Origin: Caldilineae bacterium | GTDB lineage: Bacteria; Chloroflexota; Anaerolineae; Epilineales; Epilineaceae | DNA length: 64,000 nt | Direction of reading: 5' to 3' | Assembly (NCBI GenBank): GCA_020634625.1 | Contig: JACKBJ010000018.1 | Span: 15,601-79,600 of the forward strand | Part shown: in pieces, positions 51,188 through 59,389 of the stretch | Numbering within the stretch: position 1 is the first letter of the stretch | How the letters are laid out: every line of letters starts with the position of its first letter | The notes under the pieces: model-generated | What the model saw: the letters and a program-made list of their open reading frames with translations, nothing else | What the model was told of the DNA's origin: nothing | The model's database searches: none | Position numbers and translations under genes: made by a program

Positions 51188-51691
51188 ATGTTCGACCTCG
51201 ACGATCTCTACCAGGAGATCATCCTCGACCACAACAAGCACCCGCGCAACTTCGGGCACCTGGCCGGCGCGACGCACCGGGCCGAGGGCTACAACCCGCT
51301 CTGCGGCGACCAGGTGAAGGTCGAGCTGCGCGTCGAGGACGGCATGGTGACCGGCGCCGCCTTCGAGGGCCAGGGCTGCGCGATCTCCCAGGCCTCGGCC
51401 TCGGTGATGACCGAGGCCTTGACCGGCCAGTCCCTGGCCGAGGCCGAGCGCATCTTCGGGCGCATGATCGCCCTGCTCACCGGTGAGGCCGAGGACCCCG
51501 GCGACCTGCTGGCCGAGCTGGGCAGCGCAGCGGCATTCGCCGGGGTGCGCGACTACCCCTCGCGGGTCAAGTGCGCCAGCCTGGCCTGGCACGCCATGCA
51601 CCAGGCGCTGGCCGAGGGCCCGATCGAGGGGCGAACCGACGATCCGGCCGGCGGGCCGGCCGGGACACCGGCCGCCGAGTCCGGCGCGTGA
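51188..51691 (+). CDS. sufU: SufU sulfur-transfer protein
   Basis: 167 aa. Zinc-dependent sulfur acceptor for SufS. The three Cys are in NPLCGDQV, EGQGCAISQA and RVKCASLAWH, with the conserved Asp in CGDQ. The start MFDLDDLYQEIILDHNKHPRN is standard. ATG 51188 is 14 nt after the sufD stop, with GAGCGAGG upstream. A Gly/Ala/Pro tail (about 140-167) is extra. Its stop overlaps the sufS start. Confidence 0.95.
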   Translation: MFDLDDLYQEIILDHNKHPRNFGHLAGATHRAEGYNPLCGDQVKVELRVEDGMVTGAAFEGQGCAISQASASVMTEALTGQSLAEAERIFGRMIALLTGEAEDPGDLLAELGSAAAFAGVRDYPSRVKCASLAWHAMHQALAEGPIEGRTDDPAGGPAGTPAAESGA

Positions 51692-52983
51692 GCGCGATGC
51701 GCGAAGCCACGGCCGGAGCCCGGGGCGGAGCCGCGGCCGGCGAGACCGCCTCCGAGGCCCGCTTCGACGTCGAGGCCGTTCGCGAGGACTTCCCGATCCT
51801 GCACCGCGCGGTTCACGACCGGCGCCTGATCTACCTCGACAGCGCCGCCACCAGCCAGAAGCCGTTGGCGGTCATCGAGGCCATGGACCGCTACTACCGG
51901 ATGCACAACGCCAACGTGCACCGCGGCGCGCACCGGCTCAGCGAGGAGGCGACCACGCTCTACGAGCGGGCGCGGGCGCACGTGGCGCGCTTCATCGGCG
52001 CCGCCGAGCCGGCCGAGGTCGTCTTCACCCGCGGCACCACCGAGGCGATCAACCTGGTGGCCAACGCCTGGGGCGGCGCCAACCTGCGGGCCGGCGACGC
52101 CATCCTGGTCACCGAGATGGAGCACCACGCCAACCTGGTGCCCTGGCAGATGCTGGCCGAGCGCGTCGGCGCCGAGATCCGCGCCATCCCGATCGACGAC
52201 GATGGGCGGCTCGAGCTGGGCGCGCTCGACCGGCTGCTGGACCGCCGGGTCAAGCTCCTGGCCTTCACCCAGGTGTCCAACGTGCTGGGCACGCACAACC
52301 CGGTGGCCGAGCTGGTGGCGGCCGCGCGCGCCGTCGGCGCGCTGACCCTGCTCGACGCGGCGCAGAGCGTTCCGCACATGCCGGTCGACGCCGCCGCGCT
52401 GGGCGTCGACTTCCTGGTGTTCAGCGCCCACAAGATGTGCGGCCCGACCGGCATCGGGGCCCTCTGGGGCCGGCGCGCTTTGCTGGAGGCGATGCCACCC
52501 TGGCAGGGCGGCGGCGAGATGATCGGCCGGGTGACGATCCAGCGCTCGACCTGGGCCGGCCTGCCGCAGAAGTTCGAGGCCGGCACGCCGGCCATCGCCG
52601 AGGCCGTCGGCCTGGCGGCGGCCATCGACTACCTCCACGGCATCGGCATGCCGGCCATCCAGGCCCACGAGCGCCGGCTGACGCGCTACGCCATCGAGCG
52701 GCTGTCCGAGCTGCCCGGCCTGCGCATCCACGGCCCGCTCGAGGACCGCGGCGGCGCCCTGGCCTTCTCGATGGAAGGCATCCACCCGCACGACCTGTCG
52801 ACCATCCTCGACCGCCAGGGGGTGGCCATCCGCGCCGGCCATCATTGCGCCATGCCCCTGCACGAGCGCCTCGGCCTGCCGGCCAGCGCCCGCGCCAGCT
52901 TCTACCTCTACAACACCGAGTCCGAGGTGGACGCCCTGTCGCGCGCCCTGCTGCAGTCCCGCGAGATCTTCGGCCTGGCCTGA
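51688..52983 (+). CDS. sufS: Cysteine desulfurase SufS
   Basis: 431 aa from GTG 51688; ATG 51697 is an alternative. PLP enzyme that makes the persulfide passed to SufU. The PLP Lys is residue 249 in SAHKMCGPTG, the catalytic Cys is residue 387 in GHHCAMPLH, and YLDSAATSQKP and NVHRGAHRLSEEAT are the N-terminal signatures. GTGA overlap with sufU is the same coupling used at modA-modB. The N-terminus is about 30 residues longer than the family core and low in complexity. Last suf gene. Confidence 0.95.
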   Translation: MSAMREATAGARGGAAAGETASEARFDVEAVREDFPILHRAVHDRRLIYLDSAATSQKPLAVIEAMDRYYRMHNANVHRGAHRLSEEATTLYERARAHVARFIGAAEPAEVVFTRGTTEAINLVANAWGGANLRAGDAILVTEMEHHANLVPWQMLAERVGAEIRAIPIDDDGRLELGALDRLLDRRVKLLAFTQVSNVLGTHNPVAELVAAARAVGALTLLDAAQSVPHMPVDAAALGVDFLVFSAHKMCGPTGIGALWGRRALLEAMPPWQGGGEMIGRVTIQRSTWAGLPQKFEAGTPAIAEAVGLAAAIDYLHGIGMPAIQAHERRLTRYAIERLSELPGLRIHGPLEDRGGALAFSMEGIHPHDLSTILDRQGVAIRAGHHCAMPLHERLGLPASARASFYLYNTESEVDALSRALLQSREIFGLA

Positions 52984-53011
52984 GACGCCGGGCCGGCGGG
53001 GGCCGGAGGAT

Positions 53012-53039
53012 TTGCGCGCGCCGCCGCGCCGATTAGGAT
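53012..53039 (+). promoter_or_regulatory. Promoter of the first SBP-TPR pair
   Basis: TTGCGC (53012-53017), 16 bp, TAGGAT (53034-53039), about 60 nt before ATG 53101. Confidence 0.45.
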
Positions 53040-53100
53040 TGGACCGGCCCCGGGCCTCCCGCGTCGGGCCCGCCCCGCCCCAGATCCATCGAGGTCGTCC

Positions 53101-54999
53101 ATGTCACGCCATGCCCGCTGCTTCGCGATCCTCCTCGCGCTTCCGCTCGCCGCCTGCGGCGCCGGCCGGGCCGCCGAGGAGGTGCCCATGCTGGCCCCCT
53201 TGGTCGCGTCCGGCGAGCTGCCGCCCCTGGCCGAGCGCCTGCCCGAGACCCCGGCCGTCATCGCGAGCGCCGATCGCGACGCCGTCTACGGCGGCACGCT
53301 GCACATGCTCGACATGGACGCGCGGGCCTGGAGCCTCAACCTGCTGCGCCAGGCCGGCCTGCTGCGCTACGACCAGCTCGGCATCGGGCTCGAGCCCGAC
53401 CTGGCCGCCGGCTACCGCCTGTCGCCCGATCTGCGCAGCCTGGAGCTGACGCTGCGCGCCGGCCACAAATGGTCCGACGGGCAGCCCTTCACCAGCGACG
53501 ACATCCGCTTCTGGTGGGAGGCCTACGCCAACCACCCGGCCTTCGACCCCGACCCCTTCTACCACTTCGCCTCCGGCGCGATGCAGCTCGAGGTGGTCGA
53601 CGCCCAGACGGTCCGCTTCGTCTTCCCCGAGCCCTATCCGGTGCTGCTCGACCGTTGGGGCCGCGCGCTCCTGGCCACCGACGGCCTGCGGGGGCCGATC
53701 CTGCCGCGGCACTACCTCGAGCGCTTCCACGCCGACTACAACCCGGAGGCCAAGGCGCTGGCCGAGGCCGAGGGCCTGGACAGCTGGCAGGCCCTGTTCG
53801 AGAAGCACGCCGACGCCTCGGTCGGCCTGGACCCCGAGCGGCCCTCGCTGTGGATGTGGGTGGCCGAGGCGAGCCCGGACGAGACCCTGCGCCTGGTGCG
53901 CAACCCCTACTTCCATCAGGTCGATGCCCGCGGCCGGCAGCTGCCCTACATCGACCGCGTGGAGGGACGCGTCGTCGCCGAGCGCGAGGCCCTGGTGGCC
54001 GAGGCGGCCGCCGGCGGCGCCGACTTCGAGGGCTTCTACGTCGGCGCCATCGACCTGCCGCTCCTGGCCGAGCCGGCCGCCGGGCATGCGCTGCGCCTGG
54101 CGCAGAGCCTCGAGACCTCGTTGTTCACCATCCACTTCAACCTCAACGCGCGCGACGCGACCCTGCGCGAGCTCTTCGGCTGGCACGACTTCCGCCAGGC
54201 CCTGTCGCTGGCCATCAACCGCGAGCGCATCGCCGACCAGGTCTTCGAGGGCCATGCCCGGCCGTCGCCGGCGCTGCCCCTGCCGCAGCACGCCTTCTAC
54301 GATCCGGCCTGGACCGAGCCCCTGATCCGGCACGACCCGGAGGCCGCCAGCGCGCTGCTCGACGCGCTCGGCCTGGACACGCGCGACGCATCCGGCTTCC
54401 GCCTGAACCCGGACGGCGCGCGGATCGAGCTGCAGATGCAGATGCACAACGACGGGCAGCAGAACCGGGCCATCTGCGAGCTCGTGGTCGAGGACTGGAA
54501 GATCGTCGGCGTGCTGGCCCAATGCCGCGGCACCACCGTCCCGCAGCTGATGCAATGGCAGGTCGAGAACAAGAACCAGCTGCCGGTCTGGGCCACCAGC
54601 CGCACCACGCGGCTGCTGCGCACCGATCCGCGCTGGTTCGGCTTCACCGACCCCAGCCAGCAGTGGTGGGCACCGGATTGGACGGCCTGGCTGGCCTCCT
54701 CCGGCGCCCAGGGGGAACGGCCACCGGACGCCATCGCGGCCCTGGCCGAGCAGTTCCAACGCTGGCAGGCGCTGCCCTACGAGGCGCCGGAAGCCACCCA
54801 GCTGGCCCGCGAGTACTTCGGCTGGTTCGCCGAGAACTACCCCATGATCGGCACGGTCGGCCTGCAGGACCAGCCGCTGGTGCTGTCGGAGCGGTTGCAG
54901 GGCCTGCCCGAAGGCGAGCTGCATTGGGCAGCCGACACCAACTTCTACACGCCCCTCCTGCCGGCCGCCTGGTGGCTCGACCCGGAGCCGGAACGATGA
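53101..54999 (+). CDS. Family 5 solute-binding lipoprotein 1
   Basis: 632 aa. Signal with lipobox PLAAC (Cys19). The N-terminus of the mature protein has the phrase LPPLAERLPETPAV, then YGGTLHML, LTLRAGHKWSDGQPFTSDDI, DFRQALSLAINRERIADQVF and a large second lobe. This is the SBP_bac_5 fold that binds peptides, nickel or sugars for ABC importers. No permease or ATPase is adjacent. Its stop overlaps the TPR lipoprotein by 4 nt (ATGA). A clear paralog lies at 61239-63146 on the other strand. Confidence 0.9.
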   Translation: MSRHARCFAILLALPLAACGAGRAAEEVPMLAPLVASGELPPLAERLPETPAVIASADRDAVYGGTLHMLDMDARAWSLNLLRQAGLLRYDQLGIGLEPDLAAGYRLSPDLRSLELTLRAGHKWSDGQPFTSDDIRFWWEAYANHPAFDPDPFYHFASGAMQLEVVDAQTVRFVFPEPYPVLLDRWGRALLATDGLRGPILPRHYLERFHADYNPEAKALAEAEGLDSWQALFEKHADASVGLDPERPSLWMWVAEASPDETLRLVRNPYFHQVDARGRQLPYIDRVEGRVVAEREALVAEAAAGGADFEGFYVGAIDLPLLAEPAAGHALRLAQSLETSLFTIHFNLNARDATLRELFGWHDFRQALSLAINRERIADQVFEGHARPSPALPLPQHAFYDPAWTEPLIRHDPEAASALLDALGLDTRDASGFRLNPDGARIELQMQMHNDGQQNRAICELVVEDWKIVGVLAQCRGTTVPQLMQWQVENKNQLPVWATSRTTRLLRTDPRWFGFTDPSQQWWAPDWTAWLASSGAQGERPPDAIAALAEQFQRWQALPYEAPEATQLAREYFGWFAENYPMIGTVGLQDQPLVLSERLQGLPEGELHWAADTNFYTPLLPAAWWLDPEPER

Positions 55000-56690
55000 G
55001 CCGGCCGGAGCTCCCCGACGGGCCGGTGGCATCGATCGCGGCGCGGCCGAACGACGCGCGGCCGAGCGCCACGACCCCGATCCCGACGGCCCTGGCCGCG
55101 CTGGCCCTGCTGCTGGTCGGTCTGGCCGCGACGGCATGCGGCGCGACGGGGCCGACGGGACCGGAGCTGGTCACCGTCCCGCGGCCGGAGCTGGCCAGCC
55201 TGCCCGAAGCCGGACGGCAGGCCATCGAGACCCAACGGGCCGAGCTGGACGCCCTGCTCGGCGCGGCCGAGACGCCCGCGCCGGCGCTGGCCGAGGCCTT
55301 CGGCGAGACCGGCCGCTACTACCAGGCGCACGAGCTGCTGCTGGCGGCGGAGCCCTGCTATCGCAACGCGGAGGCGCTCGACCCGACGCGGGTCGACTGG
55401 CCCTACCTGCTGGGCCACGTCTATCGCGCCGGCGGCCGGCGCGCCGAAGCGGTCGAGGCCTTCGAGCGCGCGCTGGCCATCGACCCCGGCCTGGTCCCGG
55501 CCCGGGTCTGGCAGGCCGAGATCCGGCTGGAGATGGAGGACCTGGACGCGGCCGAAGCCGCGGCCCGGGCCGCGCTCGAAGCCGACCCGAAGGCGGCGCC
55601 GGCGCTGATCCTGCTGGGCCGCATCGCCAGCGAGCGCGGCGAGCCGGCCGAGGCGGTCCGCCTGCTCGAGCAGGCGCTGGCGCTGGCGCCCGAGGCCAGC
55701 GAGATCCACTACCCGCTGGGGCTGGCCTATCGGGCCCTGGGCGACGAGGATCGGGCGGCCGGTCTCCTGTCCCGCCAGGGCGGGGTGAAGGCCCGCCTGG
55801 ACGACCCGCTGCTCGAGGGCCTCGACGACCTCGTCGTCAGCGCCGGGGCCGCCCTGAACCGGGGCACGCGGGCCCTGGGCCAGGGCCGTGCCGAGGACGC
55901 CGAGCGCGAGTTCCGCGCCGCCATCGCCCTGGAGCCGGAGAACATCCGCGGCTACACCAACCTGGCGGTGGTGCTGGCCGGCAAGGGCGACGGGCCGGCC
56001 GCGATCGCCGCCCTGGAGCAGGCCCTGGCGATCGAGCCGGACAACGCGCGCGCCAACTTCAACCTGGCCAGCCTTCTGGCGCGCTATGGCCGCCCCGACG
56101 AGGCGGCCGAGCGCTTCGAGGCGGCCCTGGCCAGCGATCCGAGCTACGGCGAAGCCCATTTCAACTACGCCAACGCGCTGGTGCGCCTCGACCGGCTCGA
56201 CGAGGCGGCCGAGCACTACGGCCGCGTGATCGCGCTGGACCCGGGCAACCGGGACGCGCACCTGATGCAGGGTGTGCTCTTGGCACGTCTGGCGCGCTGG
56301 GACGCGGCGGTCGAGGCGCTGGAAGCCGCGCACGCCAGCCTGCCCGACGACCCGGTGATCAGCAACAGCCTGGCGCGGGTGCTGGCCGTCTCGGCCGGCC
56401 AGCCGGGCGCCGATCCGGCCCGGGCCGAGCGCGCCTTGACCCTGGCCGATGGCCTGGTCGCCGGCCAGCGCGACCTGAGCCACGGCGAGGCCCAGGCCAT
56501 GGCCCTGGCCGCCGCCGGCCGCTTCGACGAGGCGGCCAGGATCCAGTCGGACCTGGTCGGCGCCGCCCGGTCCGCCGGCTTCCCGGATCTGGTCGCCAGC
56601 CTCGAGATCAACCTGGCGCGCTACCGCGCCGGCCAACCGGCCGAAGCGCCCTGGACGCCGGACGACCCCAACCTGCCCGGGCTGCAATAG
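54996..56690 (+). CDS. TPR-repeat lipoprotein 1
   Basis: 564 aa. The signal sequence ends near AATAC (lipobox Cys about 48), so it is anchored outside the membrane. The N-terminal block (65-135) has PRPELASLPEAGRQAIETQR and AEPCYRNAEALDP and is shared with the partial gene at the right edge. From about 130 to 520 there are roughly ten TPR-type 34-residue units, such as AIALEPENIRGYTNLAVVLA and ALAIEPDNARANFNLASLLA. TPRs bind partner proteins. Coupled to the solute-binding protein by ATGA overlap. Confidence 0.88.
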   Translation: MSRPELPDGPVASIAARPNDARPSATTPIPTALAALALLLVGLAATACGATGPTGPELVTVPRPELASLPEAGRQAIETQRAELDALLGAAETPAPALAEAFGETGRYYQAHELLLAAEPCYRNAEALDPTRVDWPYLLGHVYRAGGRRAEAVEAFERALAIDPGLVPARVWQAEIRLEMEDLDAAEAAARAALEADPKAAPALILLGRIASERGEPAEAVRLLEQALALAPEASEIHYPLGLAYRALGDEDRAAGLLSRQGGVKARLDDPLLEGLDDLVVSAGAALNRGTRALGQGRAEDAEREFRAAIALEPENIRGYTNLAVVLAGKGDGPAAIAALEQALAIEPDNARANFNLASLLARYGRPDEAAERFEAALASDPSYGEAHFNYANALVRLDRLDEAAEHYGRVIALDPGNRDAHLMQGVLLARLARWDAAVEALEAAHASLPDDPVISNSLARVLAVSAGQPGADPARAERALTLADGLVAGQRDLSHGEAQAMALAAAGRFDEAARIQSDLVGAARSAGFPDLVASLEINLARYRAGQPAEAPWTPDDPNLPGLQ

Positions 56691-56739
56691 GCGCGTCCGA
56701 CCCGAGCGCGCAGCGTCGCGGATTCGGACGCAAACCGCA

Positions 56740-56768
56740 TTGACGGCGGCAGGCGGCCACCCTATCCT
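56740..56768 (+). promoter_or_regulatory. fumC promoter
   Basis: TTGACG (56740-56745), 17 bp, TATCCT (56763-56768). The predicted leader of about 75 nt contains a stem, CCCC-T-GGCC / GGCC-GGGG (56780-56800). Confidence 0.65.
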
Positions 56769-56849
56769 CAGCAACAGGGCCCCTGGCCGGACGGCCGGGG
56801 CACCGCTTCCCCGCTCCTTCGGAGCACCGCCACCCGACGAGGCCATGCC

Positions 56850-58244
56850 ATGACCGCCGAGACGAGCCGCACCGAGTCCGATTCGCTGGGCGAGGTCCAG
56901 GTCCCCGCCCGCGCGCTCTACGGCGCCCAGACCCAGCGCGCCGTCGACAACTTCCCCGTCAGCGGCTTCACCTTCGACCGCCGCTTCATCCGCGCCCTGG
57001 GGCTGGTCAAGCTCGCCTGCGCCGGCGTCAACCGGGAGCTGGGCCAGCTGCAGGGCGAGCTGGCCGATGCCCTGGAGCAGGCCGCCCGCGAGGTCGCCCA
57101 GGGCGACCACGACGGGCAGTTCCCGATCGACATCTTCCAGACCGGTTCGGGCACCTCGACCAACATGAATGCCAACGAGGTGATCTCGAACCGCGCCAAC
57201 CAGATCCTGGGCCAGCCGCTGGGCGCCAAGAAGCCGGTGCACCCCAACGATCACGTCAACATGAGCCAGAGCTCCAACGACGTGATCCCGACGGTGATCC
57301 ATGTGGCGGCCAGCCTGGCCATCGTCGAGGAGCTGCTGCCGGCCCTGGAGCACCTGATCGGCACGATCCGCCAGCGAGCGGCGGGCGCCGACGGCCAGGT
57401 GGTCAAGACCGGGCGCACCCACCTGATGGACGCCATGCCGGTGACGCTGGGGCAGGAGATGGGCGGCTGGGCCAGCCAGCTCGAGACCGGTCGCGACCGA
57501 CTGCTGGCGCTGCTGCCCGAGCTGGGCCAGCTGGCCATCGGCGGCACGGCGGTCGGCACGGGCATCAACACGCCCAAGGGCTTCGGCAAGGCGGTCGCCG
57601 CCCGGCTCTCGGCGCTGACCGGCCAGGTCTTCGAGGAGGCGCCGGACCACTTCATGGCCCAGGCGACCACCGATACCGCCGTGGCGGCCTCGGGCCTGCT
57701 CAAGGCCATCGCGGTGTCGCTGATGAAGATCGCCAACGACCTGCGCTGGATGAACTCGGGTCCGATGGCCGGCCTGGGCGAGATCACGCTGCCGGCCCTG
57801 CAGCCGGGCTCGAGCATCATGCCCGGCAAGATCAACCCGGTCATCCCCGAGGCGGTGACCATGGTCGCCGCCCAGGTGATGGGCAACGACACGGCCTGCA
57901 CCGTCGCCGGCCAGGCGGCCAACTTCCAGCTCTCGGTGATGCTGCCGGTCACGGCGCGCAACCTGCTCGAGTCGATCGCGCTGCTGTCGGGCGCCTCGCG
58001 CGTGCTGGCCGACAAGGCCATCGCCGGCCTGACCGTCAACGCCGAGCACATCGCCGAGTACGTCGAGCGCAACCCGATCCTGGTCACCGCGCTGAACCCG
58101 GTCATCGGCTACGACCTGGCGGCCAAGATCGCCAAGAAGGCCTATGCCGAGGGCCGACGGCTCAAGGACGTCACGCGCGAGATGACCGAGCTCTCGGACG
58201 CGGACATCGACCGCTACCTGGACCCGCGCGGCATGACCGAGTAG
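56850..58244 (+). CDS. fumC: Fumarate hydratase, class II
   Basis: 464 aa. Oxygen-stable TCA cycle enzyme converting fumarate to malate. Signatures are TGSGTSTNMNANEV, the active-site loop GSSIMPGKINP, and HPNDHVNMSQSSNDVIP. Length equals the family norm. It has its own promoter, although it lies between the TPR lipoprotein and the zinc-ribbon gene. The next gene starts 3 nt after its stop, so co-transcription is likely. Confidence 0.97.
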   Translation: MTAETSRTESDSLGEVQVPARALYGAQTQRAVDNFPVSGFTFDRRFIRALGLVKLACAGVNRELGQLQGELADALEQAAREVAQGDHDGQFPIDIFQTGSGTSTNMNANEVISNRANQILGQPLGAKKPVHPNDHVNMSQSSNDVIPTVIHVAASLAIVEELLPALEHLIGTIRQRAAGADGQVVKTGRTHLMDAMPVTLGQEMGGWASQLETGRDRLLALLPELGQLAIGGTAVGTGINTPKGFGKAVAARLSALTGQVFEEAPDHFMAQATTDTAVAASGLLKAIAVSLMKIANDLRWMNSGPMAGLGEITLPALQPGSSIMPGKINPVIPEAVTMVAAQVMGNDTACTVAGQAANFQLSVMLPVTARNLLESIALLSGASRVLADKAIAGLTVNAEHIAEYVERNPILVTALNPVIGYDLAAKIAKKAYAEGRRLKDVTREMTELSDADIDRYLDPRGMTE

Positions 58245-58247
58245 CGC

Positions 58248-59384
58248 ATGAAGTGTGCTCGCTGCGGACATCGCGTCGCCGGCGCCAGCTGGTACTGCGC
58301 CCATTGCGGCGCGGCCATCACCGACCTCAACGTGGCCGACAGCGGCCGGCGCCTGCCCCTGCCGCCGCTCCTGCGCGGGAGCCTCTGGCTGGCCGCCACG
58401 GCCTTGCTGCTGGTGGCCCTGACGGCGCTGGCGATCGGCTTGCGTCGGCGCGCGGCGGTCGGCGACGGCGCCACGGCGCTGCCCGATACGCGGAGCCGCG
58501 CCGACCTCGTCGCGCTGGCGACGCCGGCGCCGGTGGGCAGCTCGGCCGGCCCGACCGGGCCGATGGCCGCCGCCTCCGCCGAAGCGGCCGCGACCGCGCC
58601 ATCGGGGACCGCGCCGGACGGGGCCGACCCGCGCTCGCCCGGCCTCGCGCCCGATCCGGCTTCCGGCGCCGCGCCCGACGGGCCGCCGGGCCTTCCTGCC
58701 GCTGCCCCGCTCGACGCGTTGCGGCGCCCGGGCGCCCCGATCTGGACCATCCGTCAGGTGGCCGTGCCCCCGGCCATCGACGGCCGGCTGGAGGATTGGA
58801 TCGCCCCCTTCACGCTGGCCGAGGCGGTCCCGATCGAGTCGGTCATCTTCGGCGCCGACAGCTGGGCCGGTCCGAACGATCTAGGCGGTCGGGCGCTGGC
58901 CGCCTGGGATCCGACCGCCCTGTACCTGGGCCTCGCCGTGCAGGACGACGTCCTGTCGCAAGGCTCGACCGGCAACCTGCTGTATCGGGGCGACAGCGTC
59001 GAGCTGCAGCTCGACGCGGACCTGGCCGGCGACTTCGACGACGCCGCCTACAGCGACGACGACTGGCAGCTGGGGATCTCGCCGGGCGAGCTGGTCGAGG
59101 GCGGCCGCGGCGCGGAGGCCTGGGTCTGGCGGCCCGGCCGCCGTTCCGGCGCACCGGCCTTCCCGATCGCCGCGCAACGCACCGAGGCGGGCTACCTGCT
59201 GGAGGCCGCCATCCCCTGGAGCCTCTTCGGCATCGACCCCGCGCTCACGCGCGCCATCGGCTTCGCGCTCAACCTCAGCGACAACGACGGCACGAGCCCG
59301 GAGCAGCAGACCTTGCTCTCGAGCAGCCCCGCCCGGCTCTGGGGCGATCCACGAAGCTTCGGCACCCTGGTGCTGGAAAGGTGA
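58248..59384 (+). CDS. Zinc-ribbon, membrane-anchored CBM9-like protein
   Basis: 378 aa. The N-terminus is a zinc ribbon, with CARCG and CAHCG (Cys3, 6, 17 and 20). One membrane helix follows (about 44-65), then an Ala/Pro linker (70-160). The C-terminal beta domain (about 170-378) has PPAIDGRLEDW, DPTALYLGLAVQDD, GDSVELQLDAD and EAAIPWSLFGI, the signatures of the CBM9/DOMON-like fold that binds sugars or haem. The zinc ribbon should be cytoplasmic and the CBM9 part outside. It follows fumC by 3 nt and precedes the UnbV-like gene by about 5 nt. Confidence 0.82.
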   Translation: MKCARCGHRVAGASWYCAHCGAAITDLNVADSGRRLPLPPLLRGSLWLAATALLLVALTALAIGLRRRAAVGDGATALPDTRSRADLVALATPAPVGSSAGPTGPMAAASAEAAATAPSGTAPDGADPRSPGLAPDPASGAAPDGPPGLPAAAPLDALRRPGAPIWTIRQVAVPPAIDGRLEDWIAPFTLAEAVPIESVIFGADSWAGPNDLGGRALAAWDPTALYLGLAVQDDVLSQGSTGNLLYRGDSVELQLDADLAGDFDDAAYSDDDWQLGISPGELVEGGRGAEAWVWRPGRRSGAPAFPIAAQRTEAGYLLEAAIPWSLFGIDPALTRAIGFALNLSDNDGTSPEQQTLLSSSPARLWGDPRSFGTLVLER

Positions 59385-59389
59385 TCCCG

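Noticed and set aside
54945..58304. A 1,119-codon minus-strand frame across the TPR lipoprotein and fumC
   Set aside because: It spans two well-identified genes and encodes Arg/Gly/Leu/Gln-rich sequence without a fold.
58248..59384. Haem-binding cytochrome function for the CBM9-like protein
   Set aside because: The two CxxC pairs form a zinc ribbon and no CxxCH haem motif is present.
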